This document shows positions 25,901 through 35,809 of a stretch of 64,000 bases of DNA, piece after piece. This DNA comes from Diadema setosum (taxonomy: Eukaryota; Echinodermata; Echinoidea; Diadematoida; Diadematidae). Positions within the stretch are counted from its first letter, which is position 1, and each line of letters starts with the position of its first letter. Under the pieces are notes generated by a model. It was not told the DNA's origin and did no database searches. It saw only the letters and a list, made by a program, of their open reading frames with translations. The DNA is taken from NCBI RefSeq assembly GCF_964275005.1, contig NC_092689.1, positions 11,283,979-11,347,978 on the forward strand. Direction: 5' to 3'. Both the position numbers and the translations under genes were made by a program.

Positions 25901-28900
25901 GGTCTACAACCACGTTGCATTCTTTCTTGGTTGCCTCCCTGTAGCTCTTTACTGCATCAGGTACTGTTTCCTGTGGGTGTGAGATGGAACAGAGCAGCTT
26001 ATAACAATGGTGAGGAAATATGACAAAAATGTATGAGAAGATAGACAACAAAACACGGTGAAAAGACAACGTAACACATAATTAGGACAATGGAATAAGG
26101 AGAGAAGTGGCTAAGCAATGTGTTTCATTCATATTGTCAAGAAACTCAACGATTCAGTAAAGAAAAAGCTAAAAGAACTCAAATAACATCACTTAACCCT
26201 ATTCTAACTGGGCTATTTGAGACCAAGTTTTTACGGGGGGGGGGGTCAATTTGACCCCCCCTTCAGATCTCGGCCGCCGATCGTGCGATCGCTGCGAAAT
26301 TTTGCCTGAAGATAGAGCTGGATGTCAACTACAAGATTACATGGTCATACAATAGAAAAATATTGCCTTTCTATTTTTAATAAATTAATTATGCAAATTT
26401 GTGCATGAAATCATATTTTCACCTATAACTCCACTAAAAAGACTGGAGGATTGCTAAATTTTTGTGTCAGAATTCCTCAAGACACATCAAACAATTTTCG
26501 TGTAAAAAAATAGCACAATCAAAATCAATTTCTTTTGTTTTCTATTGTTTTAATTTCTTATGTATTTTATTGTTTTTTCGACCTTTTGTTTTCTATTGTT
26601 TTTTTGCCAGAATTTGTTGCAGGCACTTTTTCAGGCTTATCTACACTAGAATTGATTAATCTCAATGGTTAAAAGTTGAAATAATCCTATTTATATCAAT
26701 TTAACCAAAAAACACAATTTGCATTGGATTTGCACACGATATCATGAATTTGAGCTGTTTTTGGGTTGACATGTATATGCAAAACATTACGTAACTTCAG
26801 AACGGTGTACCCAGACGTCGCAAATTTGGTCTCAAAATATGCGGGAGACTTCAATGAAAAAAGTCGTGAAATGACGCAGCAAAATATTTGTGCGTTGCGA
26901 AATCGTCGAGGGGGGGTCAATTTGACCTGCCCCCCCCAGTTAGAATAGGGTTAAAGCAAGGCTGCACACTGGCACTGGTCCAACTTTTTTAGAAATGGAC
27001 CGGTAAAAAATTGAAAAACTAGGTACCTACTGGTCCGAGAGACAGGTTGGACTAGTAGAAAAAGTGAGTTAGTGTGCAGCCCTGCTTAAAGATCCAGTAA
27101 TTTGGGAATACTTTGAAGTAGGAAGGCTGGCCCAGCTTGGATATATTTGAGAACCCCTGTAATGAATTGTGTACAGCTTTGTCACTGATCCATATGTAAG
27201 TACACACACTGCTGCAGAATCTGGATTGTAGTTGACCATTACCAATGAGCATACACTACGATGCACATATCTGCTGACCTTTGCTATTTCTGTTTTTTAA
27301 TGTACCTCGGTGGGCAGTGAATGAATCAAAACTACTCATGAGTCTCCATACTACTGGATCTTTAATGAATACCTCTTAATGTTCATAAATCAATACAATT
27401 TTGTAGTTTTCACAAGTTTTCTTTCGTTTACTTCTATATTCTTATCTTTACATTAATAATACCTATACCAAACTCCCAGGATCTAATGGGTACAGAATGA
27501 TCTCAAACAGAGTTGAATGCTACTGTGACTAGCATAAGTTAGTGGCAGAGGGAGAGAAGCAGTTTGCAGTCTGAAAGCTGCACTAACATTCACAAGTTTT
27601 AAGACTTGCCTTGACAAGGCTGACGTCACACTCCTTACACCTGACGACCACGTTTGGTTCCAGGAGCTGGTACAGACCCTGGCTGAGCAGACCCTTGATC
27701 ACCTCCTTGTACTGGGTCCTGTTCTTGGTCAGTTCTGTCAGCCGCTCCTGGGCCTCGTCCAGCACGGCTTGGACGTGGTCTTCGCGGCACTTGAGAACCT
27801 TGAGACGTGCCTGATTCAGCATGTTGGACTGCAGGCTGGAGTAACGGGAATAAGACAAAGGTAATCTTGAAGACACATGCTAAAACTTGCTGATTACAGA
27901 TCAATATAAACTGTTCCCTCACTTTCATCAATGTACCCCCTCAACTGCCTTTTTTTGATCTCTCTGAAATCATAGCCATCTCCAGCTGACAGCATCCTAG
28001 GCTTCAATACTTCTGTATTGTTTACTTTATGAGATGACAAAATTATTGGACAAGAAATAATTCATATCATCGCCAGAATACGTACATTATGACCTTTGGA
28101 AGTAATGTGAACACAGTAACCATGAGATATCTGCGATAATGCTTTATACTCCTTGTGATAAAAAATACATAAACCGACAATAGACGAAAGAACAAACAAC
28201 TACTACAACTTCTTAGAATTAGGCTGTTCACATCTAAACTGCACTTACATTTTCTTTTGCAGATCCAGATTTTTCTCCTTCCTGCCATAGAAATCTGTGA
28301 TCTTTATCCTCTGTTGCTGAACAAGACGCCCCTTTTCAATTTGGAATTCTTCTTCGGCCTATTTCATGACAAAGTTACAGGATTCAAAGAGAGACAGAAA
28401 ATGGGAAATATAAAGAGCAAAATATACACAAGTAGTAAAGGAGGTACATGTATTTTGTATACACAATGTAAGATAAAGAAAATGACAGAGAAAATAACAA
28501 ATAATGGAAAGACCACCATACAATGATAAAAAAAAGATTGTTTATCTGGGGGGGGGGGGGGATCTCCCCTCCCCACCCAAACTTTTTGTTTTCTCAAATA
28601 TTTATTCACTTCCATTCAAATAATACCAGATACATCAATTCACGTTAGTATCAATGCACGTAACTGTAACAGAATAATTTCTTTAATAAAGGTACAATTT
28701 GTAACAACTGAGATCGTATTTTATTTTTCAATATAACAAAATAACAATAGTATACAGTGTAGCTGTATTTCCCCAATTACTTTCCCCCAAATGGAAGAAT
28801 ATTACACTGTATTTACACATCCCCAAAACAATTCTCCCACGCTATATTTCCTAACAACAGAATGTACCTTTAAGCTACCAAAAATATAAAACCTTTCCAT

Positions 28901-31590
28901 ATTCACATCTCCCCTTTCCTTTAAAATCTAGCCCATTATCAGAAAGACATCAATCTGTCTCCTATCCTTCCACTCATCCCCCTTAAAATTCCCAGTCAAA
29001 AAAAAAAACCAAAAACAAAACACACACACACACACATCATACAACATGGACAAACAAAACTTTTGCATTTTTGTCTATGTTGCATACATTTGTACATTAC
29101 ACACAAAGTCTAGAAATGGTATTAAACAATGTTCAATAGATTTTTAAGGAGCTCTGTACATGTCTTTTCTTGTTAATATTAGGCCATTCAGTTGCAAAAA
29201 AACAAACAACAACATTTAGTTTCAATGAGTATTCATTATTTGACCTTCATTGTATGTTAGCACATATGTGCAGATGTCTGTCCAGCCTTGCATGCACTGT
29301 TACGCTGAAATTTTTCATTTTGGCAAAAATTCTAATAGATTGCTTCTTTGCCAGTGTTTCTACTTACTGTGTTCTACAATATGATAATATTGTATGAGTG
29401 TGTGTGTGTGGGGGGGGGGGGGGAGCAATGCACATACATTGGAAGCAAATAATAAAGTGACATCCCTGAAATGCCCCTTTTACTATAGAAATGCCCATCT
29501 CCTTTGGCACACAAGCCCATCACATTACCACAATGACATCTATGAATCATTTAAAAAAAAAAAAAAAATCACTCTCCTAATTCCAAACACCATGACATTA
29601 ACTGGTAAAAGAATACTGAGTATGGTGAATAGAGCAAAACATGGTTTGAAAGGCCAAATGAATGATGATGTACTGATGGGCCACAGTGATAAGTCATATC
29701 CTTTTTACATTAATGTTATGAAATGAAAGGAAAGAGTGAATGAAACAACTTTTTGCTGTGTTGTGGTGTCGTACCTGCCTCTACAATATAGTCCATAGGC
29801 CATGACAGTACGACACCCAACAGTAATGGTCAAATCTCATATTTCAAAAACAAAACAACTCCCACAACCTCTGCCTCTATTGATGCATTCTACTTCTACT
29901 CCTGAACTATGTTAGCATATCAATACAAACTGATGATGAGGAGTATAAACCTACATACATGTTTCTCTAAGTACAGACTGTAGCTTGGTTGTGACTCCTG
30001 GATGGTGTATACTACATTGAGGAAGTGACTGAGAACCATCGTCCCTGGCTTCCTCTGCATCAGTTTTGATCTGACCGCGCCAGTTGTGCGGCATGTTACA
30101 GTTTTACAATGTATCCCTTTTCTCTTTCTTTCATACAAAGTGCATAAGCACACCACATACATTTGTAGAGTGCAAAAATGAATGTAAATGTATGGTTTTT
30201 TAAGTACCTGATGAAAAAGTAGAATCAATAGCCATCCTAAACATCAATGATTGTTTTTTATTCATGTCTAAAACAACAATCTTTGGGTGCATATATAATG
30301 TACTCATAGGTGAGTGTGTGCAAAAACTCTAGAAGCTATACTCTAGAATTATTAGTTTTTATCAGCATTGCTTACTGTATGTACATGTATCTTGAAAGAA
30401 TTTCTAAGTAATTTTCTGGCCTTTTAATAGGTACAGGAATATACAGAATAAATAGGAGTAGTCATCAGATCAGATAACATCAAAATAACATACTACTATT
30501 GTCATCTTTTGATCACTGGTTTAATTTCCTATGAATCTTCACTGGGCTATTTAATAAGTATGTTACCGGTACTCAATTGTTACACTGTATCTGCCGAGGT
30601 TAAATCTCTCCTTCACAAATATTCCACTGAGACAGTATGAATTATAAAGGATGTATTTGTAACTGGAAAAATAAGAACAAAACATACCTTCGCATCTATT
30701 TCTTCTGCTTTCTCTTTGGCCTCCTGATCGATGAAAGCCATCATATGCTGGATCTGCAAGTGATCAGAAAGTATCAATGCTGCAGTGAAATTTTAATCTT
30801 AAATGTGATATGACAATGGACACAAGTAACGAATCAAAATAAAAACCCTTTAGAGGTTACTGTTACATTGTACAACCTATTTATCAATTCAGTCAACATG
30901 GGGCTGGTTTTAAACTAGAAACAGAAAGTCATTGATACTGTTACAGTACACTATTGCTTGGCACCAAATCATGTGTCCGAAAGCATTTACCTTGAAAGTG
31001 ATGGGCCAAGTGACGTACATGTAGACCTCTTCTGAGTTCTGGCTCTAGTGCATTTGTGGCTACAAAGTTATTTTCATAAACATGCTCATCAAACATCAGT
31101 TTTTGTATTTGTTCTTATCTCCATCTAGCCTGACCAGACGCTGTGCGAAGCACGGCGTCCCTGTGCGCCAGCTCGCAGCACTTGTGTACAGCAGCGCAAC
31201 AGGGCTGTGTGTGTAAATAATTAAAGGACATTTATATTGTGCAGATAATAAGTACCTAACCTATTCTCCTGCTATAGCCATAGCTTCGGCTATACCCACC
31301 GCCACAATGTATTAAAAACCACATTCTAGTTGTGAAATGTGAACTAAAGATCTATTGGCTTCATAAAGCATTTACACACAATACTAGTACATAGTAGATC
31401 AATGTGATAGATACATTGTAAATGCACTACAAGCAACTCATTCAAAGCACAGTTTACAAGTCACAATTGGGCATTACAATTGCTCAGAGTCAGACAGTGA
31501 GACAGTGCAAACTGTCTTGCACCTGCACAAGTAGTCAATGGAATCTTGAACATTTACCTGCTTTTGGACATCTTCGTCACTTAAGGCCAT
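22951..31590 (-). CDS. ATP6V1E1: V-type proton ATPase subunit E
   Basis: Subunit E of the peripheral V1 sector. It pairs with subunit G to form the stalks that hold the catalytic head to the membrane sector of the proton pump of endosomes, lysosomes and Golgi. Coding exons in transcript order: 31590-31558, 30753-30688, 28358-28249, 27835-27610, 25970-25876, 24447-24360, 23013-22951. They give 681 nt, 226 aa, exactly the length of human ATP6V1E1. It starts [18 protein letters not shown] and ends NNNRKFMD, both diagnostic. Residues 1 to about 110 are charged and heptad-like, the expected long coiled coil; NQARLKVL and [13 protein letters not shown] lead into the globular C-terminal half. All introns are GT-AG except intron 4, whose donor reads AAG|GCAAGT. 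Exon 4 uses the CCAG acceptor 7 bases upstream of a tempting GCAG; only this keeps the KKILQSN frame. Confidence 0.96.
23180..23342. mobile_element. short CTGTAAA-ended MITE in V-ATPase E intron 6
   Basis: CTGTAAAGCAAGAAATATTC at one end and ACATTTCTAGTTTTACAG at the other, with TA on both sides. A (CA)n tract lies just before it (about 23130-23150). Related to 18644-18853. Confidence 0.55.
24000..24198. mobile_element. hAT-like MITE in V-ATPase E intron 6
   Basis: CAGGTCTGCCAAC and GACTTGGCAGCTCTG are imperfect inverted ends of the widespread CAGAGTTGCCAA-CTC type. CTTACA occurs at both flanks, part of a probable 8-bp duplication. Repeated GGGAGA words fill the interior. A GATA/GAAA-rich simple repeat follows at 24205-24330. 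Confidence 0.65.
24836..25036. mobile_element. decayed pogo-like MITE in V-ATPase E intron 5
   Basis: It aligns by eye to the intact 195-bp element at 45239-45433: GGGACCAGCA-TTTCTTT-GTT near the left, TTTGTTGTAA, TACCATGT-TTATAA and GGAGTGC near the right. The ends have lost perfect symmetry, so it is older. Confidence 0.55.
26197..26950. mobile_element. TTAA-flanked MITE (piggyBac-type target), copy 1
   Basis: Perfect inverted ends CCCTATTCTAACTGGG / CCCAGTTAGAATAGGG, 754 bp, bounded by TTAA on both sides. Each end carries a subterminal G-run/C-run hairpin around GGTCAATTTGACC. The interior holds the palindromic GATCGTGCGATC near one end and AT-rich Phe/Ser-coding-like low-complexity DNA. 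A sister copy lies inverted at 53270-54041. No transposase frame. It sits in the GC-AG intron of V-ATPase E. Confidence 0.9.
26957..27084. mobile_element. hAT-like miniature element abutting the TTAA MITE
   Basis: CAAGGCTGCACACTGGCACT and GAGTTAGTGTGCAGCCCTG are the ends. The left flank GTTAAAG matches the right flank CTTAAAG apart from one base. The duplicated target includes the TTAA of the neighbouring MITE, so this element landed after it. The ends resemble those of 3603-3719. Confidence 0.6.
27604..27611 (-). other. GC splice donor of V-ATPase E intron 4
   Basis: On the minus strand, exon 4 ends GTCAAG and the intron begins GCAAGT, the usual context of the minor GC-AG class. Joining AAG to the GAAACAG exon at 25970 keeps the frame and the conserved LVK-x(n)-Y spacing. 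The two nearest GT alternatives both run straight into a stop codon. Confidence 0.85.
31119..31215. repeat. fragment related to the 278-862 / 53126-54575 family
   Basis: TAGCCTGACCAGACGCTGTG reads as the reverse of CAGTGTCTGGTCGGGCTA at 841-862, and GCGCAACAGGGCTGTGTGT resembles GCGACAGGGCTGTACG near 314. It lies in intron 1 of V-ATPase E. Boundaries are vague. Confidence 0.4.
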
Positions 31591-32037
31591 GATGTAACTC
31601 AAAATAAGAACAACCTGGAACGGATACGAGAGATTCTGTGGGATATGCACTGCAGAGAGAGAGAACTAGTAGATCCAACTGATGCTTTAGTACGCCACAA
31701 AATGCAATTTCGTCACATAAATTCAGCAGCACACATCACGCACAGTGTACAGCATTGCATTGATTTGGTATCCACATCATGTGTCACAGCATAATATAAC
31801 AGAGAAACGTACGTAGGGGTGATCAATGGAAGCCTGCCTACCGGTCGGTCTCGCGTACCGGTCATGTGCTTTGCAGCTCGAGAAGCTGTAAGATCGAGAG
31901 CACGCAAACGACGCGCGCATGAGTAATTACACAGAAAATTTGTATAGACCAATGCGGATACGTGCGTGTACATCCCATCAGGTGACACACCGCCACTCTT
32001 GTTTCAACCAGGGAGGTGAGGGAGGTGGCACCCACCA

Positions 32038-32069
32038 GGGAGGTGGAAAGAGATCTCTTTCCACCTCCC
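32038..32069. repeat. 32-nt perfect palindrome
   Basis: GGGAGGTGGAAAGAGA is followed directly by its exact reverse complement, centred on GATC. The GGGAGGTGG word recurs nearby at about 32010 and 32581 (GGGAGGTGGGAAGAGA). It lies about 450 bp upstream of the V-ATPase E start codon. Confidence 0.8.
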
Positions 32070-32826
32070 TGCACCCACCGTGCACCTGTTTCAACCAACA
32101 CCCCACCTAAGCACTCCATTTAGCATCGGAGACTGTAATGCATTGCAAATAAAATCAAAGAAACAGACTGGTAGAACTTTCAAATCGGACCCTGCAAGTG
32201 AAAAAAAAAAATCCGTTGACCTGTTTAGGCTCTACAAAAGGTCTTCACTAGGTCAAAATCATCCTTTATGCCAAACGGAAATAAACACCATGATCTTTCG
32301 TATCAAAGTAATGTTGCAAGAACCTACTAATGATACCTTTGTAATATACTTTGGTAAGTCCTTACGCTAAAACATGCACGCCGATATACACATACTACAG
32401 CAATATTAAAAATGAGATGGAGTAATGACGTCACAGTATAAAATTCTTATATTTGCATAATGTCTGTGATCATTGGAAGAAAAAAACAACAACAGCACGA
32501 AAATCCTTGTGGTAGGCATACTGGTACATGTAGGCCTATTTCTTTTCTTTTGTATACTCAATGTCTTCTTTAATTAGACCAGGGAGGTGGGAAGAGACGG
32601 CTAGTATTTGGCTTGTCGCATGTTTTTATTCCAATTTGAACGTGCCGTAGTGGTTGCCAATAATCTCGAGCTATTATGCAATGGATTGGCATCTATAGTT
32701 TGCATGACACTTACGTAATTCGAAAGAGGACTATAATTCTATTGTAATAGTTATTATCAAAAAAAAAAATGTTTCTCTCTTTTGAGGGTGTAAACTAACA
32801 ATGCCGACGGAGATATTGTGTGTATA

Positions 32827-33264
32827 CAGTATGTCCCCCAAAAAATTACAACGCGGCCTTCCGCAGTGATATCTTTAAAAATAGTGAATGAATCTTAGTA
32901 AAAATTCAGGGTATGAAACTATAACTCATTGCCCACATCTTACAGAAAACAATTCGATTTGGTTAAGCGGTCACAGAGAAATGTGGATTGTTGTAAAGCA
33001 TGTCATGAATCGGATTCTTCCGAGTTTAACATTTCGATGATCTTGTGTGTGAACAATAGACAGAACTTGGACAGAAGAGATTCCCGACATCCTCTACAAA
33101 ATTCCGTATTTCTCTTTGACCACTGAAGCAAATCGAATGGGGTTTTCTGTAAGATGTGGGCAATGAGTTATAGTTTCATACCCTGAATTTGTATTTAGAT
33201 TGATTCACTATTTTTAAAGATATCATTGCGGAAGGCCCCGTTGTAATTTTTTTGGGACATACTG
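32827..33264. mobile_element. palindromic mariner-like MITE, copy 1
   Basis: CAGTATGTCCCCCAAAAAAT and ATTTTTTTGGGACATACTG are the ends and TA flanks both sides. Inverted similarity continues inward for most of the 438 bp (TTACAACG, CCTTCCGCA-TGATATC, the ATTGCCCACATCTTACAGAA block). Because it is palindromic, both strands show similar short open frames. Fits the Tc1/mariner superfamily by TIR and TA target. Confidence 0.85.
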
Positions 33265-34097
33265 TATAGGCCTATACCATACCGTACCCCATAGGCCCTG
33301 AGTATAGAGGCAAAACACTTTTTTTAATTAGTTTTCTTCCGTGTCTCCCTCTGCAGATGAAATTTGCTGAAGATCAACTGCTGATCTAAAATTAGTAGAT
33401 CATCTATAGATGACAGGTTCGAATCCCACTGGTTCCATTTTCTGACATGTTTGTTGGGTTATATATAGATAAGGAATTGCGATCTTACACATTTCGTTTG
33501 TAGAGGGAGACAAAAATTGAAAGAAAAAAAAAAACTCAAACCTATAACCTTCGGCCCTCTGCTTAAATCTCTTGCTTTCATTTTTTTTTTAATTGGGTAT
33601 TTAACAACCAACTACACTGTATAACAAAAAAAAAAAAAAACCCCAACCAAACAAACAAAGGTTTATACAAATCAAATAACGAATACAAACTTTTGAAACG
33701 TTGCCTAATCTATCGTGCTTACAGGAGCAATAACATAATATCAGATTTAACAAATGACTAAAGAAAAGATTGAAAACTGGGCTTCTATTTCTAAACCTAT
33801 ACATCAGCGATAAATATAAAAGCGGGTACACAAAAGAAAATAGTTTACACAGAAATAGTTTTGGTGGTCTTTGCTACAACCAGATAATCTTAGGAAAGAT
33901 GACAGTCACTTATTCCTCTCTTAAGTTTTAAGCTAAAAAACTGTCCTAAACTCTTTGTCCCTCGGATAGGACATATCAAAACAGAGGTACCGTGTGTGAG
34001 AGAGTCACAACTCATGCAAGTGAGGTCCCGTTTTCATTCATTCATTGCAAAGAGCAGGGTGCGATAACCCGGTGAAGTGATGGTCCGTCTCACATCC

Positions 34098-34122
34098 ATC
34101 TGCATTATGGCATAATGCAGAT
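34098..34122. repeat. 25-nt near-perfect palindrome
   Basis: ATCTGCATTATG and CATAATGCAGAT flank one central base. A pair of GTCCAG-x(3)-TGGAC style hairpins lies at about 34143 and 34357, each beside CTATGGGCTATC, hinting at a decayed inverted element over 34098-34380. Confidence 0.6.
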
Positions 34123-34750
34123 CATGTCTATGGGCTATCTAGTCCAGATACTGGACGATTTTTATCATCCGCAGTCCCCACACACTCGGCACCCACACCC
34201 AATGCGCCCAACCGCTGATTGCGACACTCCACCAATTGGTACTCCCGAAAAAAATCTGCATTCAGGAGGGGTGAATTGTGTAATACAGTGTACATACAGA
34301 CACCATCAACGTACGTCCGTACACACGCGGGCACACTACGAATACAGTCCAGGAAGTGGACTATGGGCTATCCAGCCATCTTCTCAGATGGAAAATGAAC
34401 TCATCACATCATTATAGAGCCAGCATGTGTGGAGTTACTGAATCGTGCAGGTGCACATAATGAGAAATAACACAAATCATTGCAGACGATCATATTCCTA
34501 CATTTCAGTGGAAGGTGATTTAACAATTATAATGGCATGATGTTCACTTCAAGATTTTGAAGTTTTTTTAATAGGTAGTTCAATAAGGGATGGTATATAT
34601 ATGAATGTGGAGGTGAGGATTGGGCTTTAGACTTTTTGCGAGATATACCATGAAGGACGAAGGTACATATGAAATCGAGAGCATACCATTGTAAGAGGAA
34701 TTCAAAGTTTATTAGATGGTCTTTTTTTTTTTTGATAGCCGAGGCATCCA

Positions 34751-34802
34751 ACCCCCCCCCCCCCCAAAAAAAAAAAAAAACCAAAAAAAAAAAAAAAAAA
34801 AA
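34751..34802. repeat. C homopolymer followed by A homopolymers
   Basis: A run of about fourteen C residues is followed by two long A runs split by CC. Short read or polymerase errors are likely here. Confidence 0.9.
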
Positions 34803-35488
34803 CCAACAACACTCAACAACAACAACAAAACCCAAATTAAAACAAAACGATCCTAATAACGGGTACAGTGGGTCCTACCTTTTCTTAGAATATTTTCATT
34901 TTGAATATCTCGGCCATTTCAAAACCCATTTTCGTCAGACAAACGGTGAATCCCTCTTGGACAAAAATTGCGTGCTCTTTTATTTCACAAGAGGTTTATC
35001 ATTTATCTCACCAAAACATTTAAAAAACCTGAAGTAAGGTGTCGACCAACTACGATCCCTTGCAGTATTGTGAAAATTATTTCAAGAATTCCTTGAGGTT
35101 TTAATAAATGCGTTGCATCTGCGTTTGAAACAAACCAAATGATTACACATTTAAACATATTTGTCACGTTTTTTTTAAAGGAATTGTAACACATTTCACA
35201 GAGTGGGGGGAGGGGAGAGCAGCGCGGGATTGCTTCGTAATTCGTGATGTGACATTGCTTGTGACATCAAAGATCATAGGATCTTTGGTGACATAATTTC
35301 ACAAATTAATTTTAGTGCACTATTTGGAAAAATCGCCAGAGGAATGTTTTGATCCAAAATACTATAGAGAACTATAAAATGAAGAAAAAAAAAAGAGGAA
35401 ATTCCTTTGAGTAGGCCTGAGTCTTGTAATTCGGATAAATGTTTCGGAAACAACATTTGAATCTGAATCACTTATGTAGTATCAAGTT

Positions 35489-35638
35489 TTTAGTTGTTTT
35501 TTTTTTCCACGCACTGTAAAAGCATGGAACAATTGGCTCCATCTACCATTTCCCAAAAGGACCCTTCTAAGTTCAAACATGCTCTTTTTGAGGATCCTTT
35601 TTCTGTTTCTGCTCATCCAAGATCCAAGATGGAAGTGT
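35489..35638 (+). mobile_element. LINE reverse-transcriptase C-terminal remnant
   Basis: The frame reads FFPRTVKAWNN, the classic end of a non-LTR retrotransposon reverse transcriptase (FFPRT-x(2)-WN-LP). After a one-base frame change it continues STISQKDPSKFKHALFEDP to a stop at about 35640. Nothing of the upstream reverse transcriptase is present, so this is a 5'-truncated insertion ending within 200 bp of the NUP37 start codon. Confidence 0.75.
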
Positions 35639-35809
35639 AACTGCCCTGCGGCGCGAACTCGCCGCTCGCTCTCGGCCGGCTCTTCGCCGCCGGCTGGCTA
35701 TGGGATGGCTGGAGCGCGAGACCGACCCACTACGCGCGGGATATTTGGAAGGATAGTAGTGTAGTGATTTCCACGCGCTAATCAAGAGCACTCTCACACG
35801 CTCTGGAAG
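35639..35809 (+). promoter_or_regulatory. CG-rich leader/promoter of NUP37
   Basis: This 170-bp stretch, rich in CG dinucleotides (GCGCGAACTCGCCGCTCGC), stands out from the AT-rich surroundings and runs directly into the NUP37 start codon. It could be the native promoter island. It could also be the 3' untranslated tail of the LINE remnant directly before it, co-opted as promoter or 5' leader. Confidence 0.5.

Larger units (their letters stand above)
31591..35488. promoter_or_regulatory. divergent spacer between V-ATPase E and NUP37
   Basis: The two start codons are 4.2 kb apart and face away from each other, so both promoters lie here. On the V-ATPase E side are CG-rich stretches (31840-31925) and a 32-nt perfect palindrome (32038-32069). 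The middle holds a mariner-like MITE and a short palindrome (34098-34122). C/A homopolymers occur near 34750. No other coding exon is supported. Confidence 0.5.

Noticed and set aside
27601-27609. Read-through of V-ATPase E exon 4 past 27610
   Set aside because: The continuation leaves the family's sequence (ASLKTCEC) and hits a stop; the GC donor restores full homology and the exact family length.
27829-27834. GCAG acceptor for V-ATPase E exon 4 directly before TCCAACATG
   Set aside because: Exon 3 ends with two bases of a codon, so this acceptor shifts the frame; the CCAG seven bases upstream fits.
32929-33126. Cys/His-containing frame resembling a small zinc-finger peptide, also at 44346-44618
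   Set aside because: It is part of a palindromic mariner-like MITE and appears on both strands; the Cys and His spacing fits no finger class.
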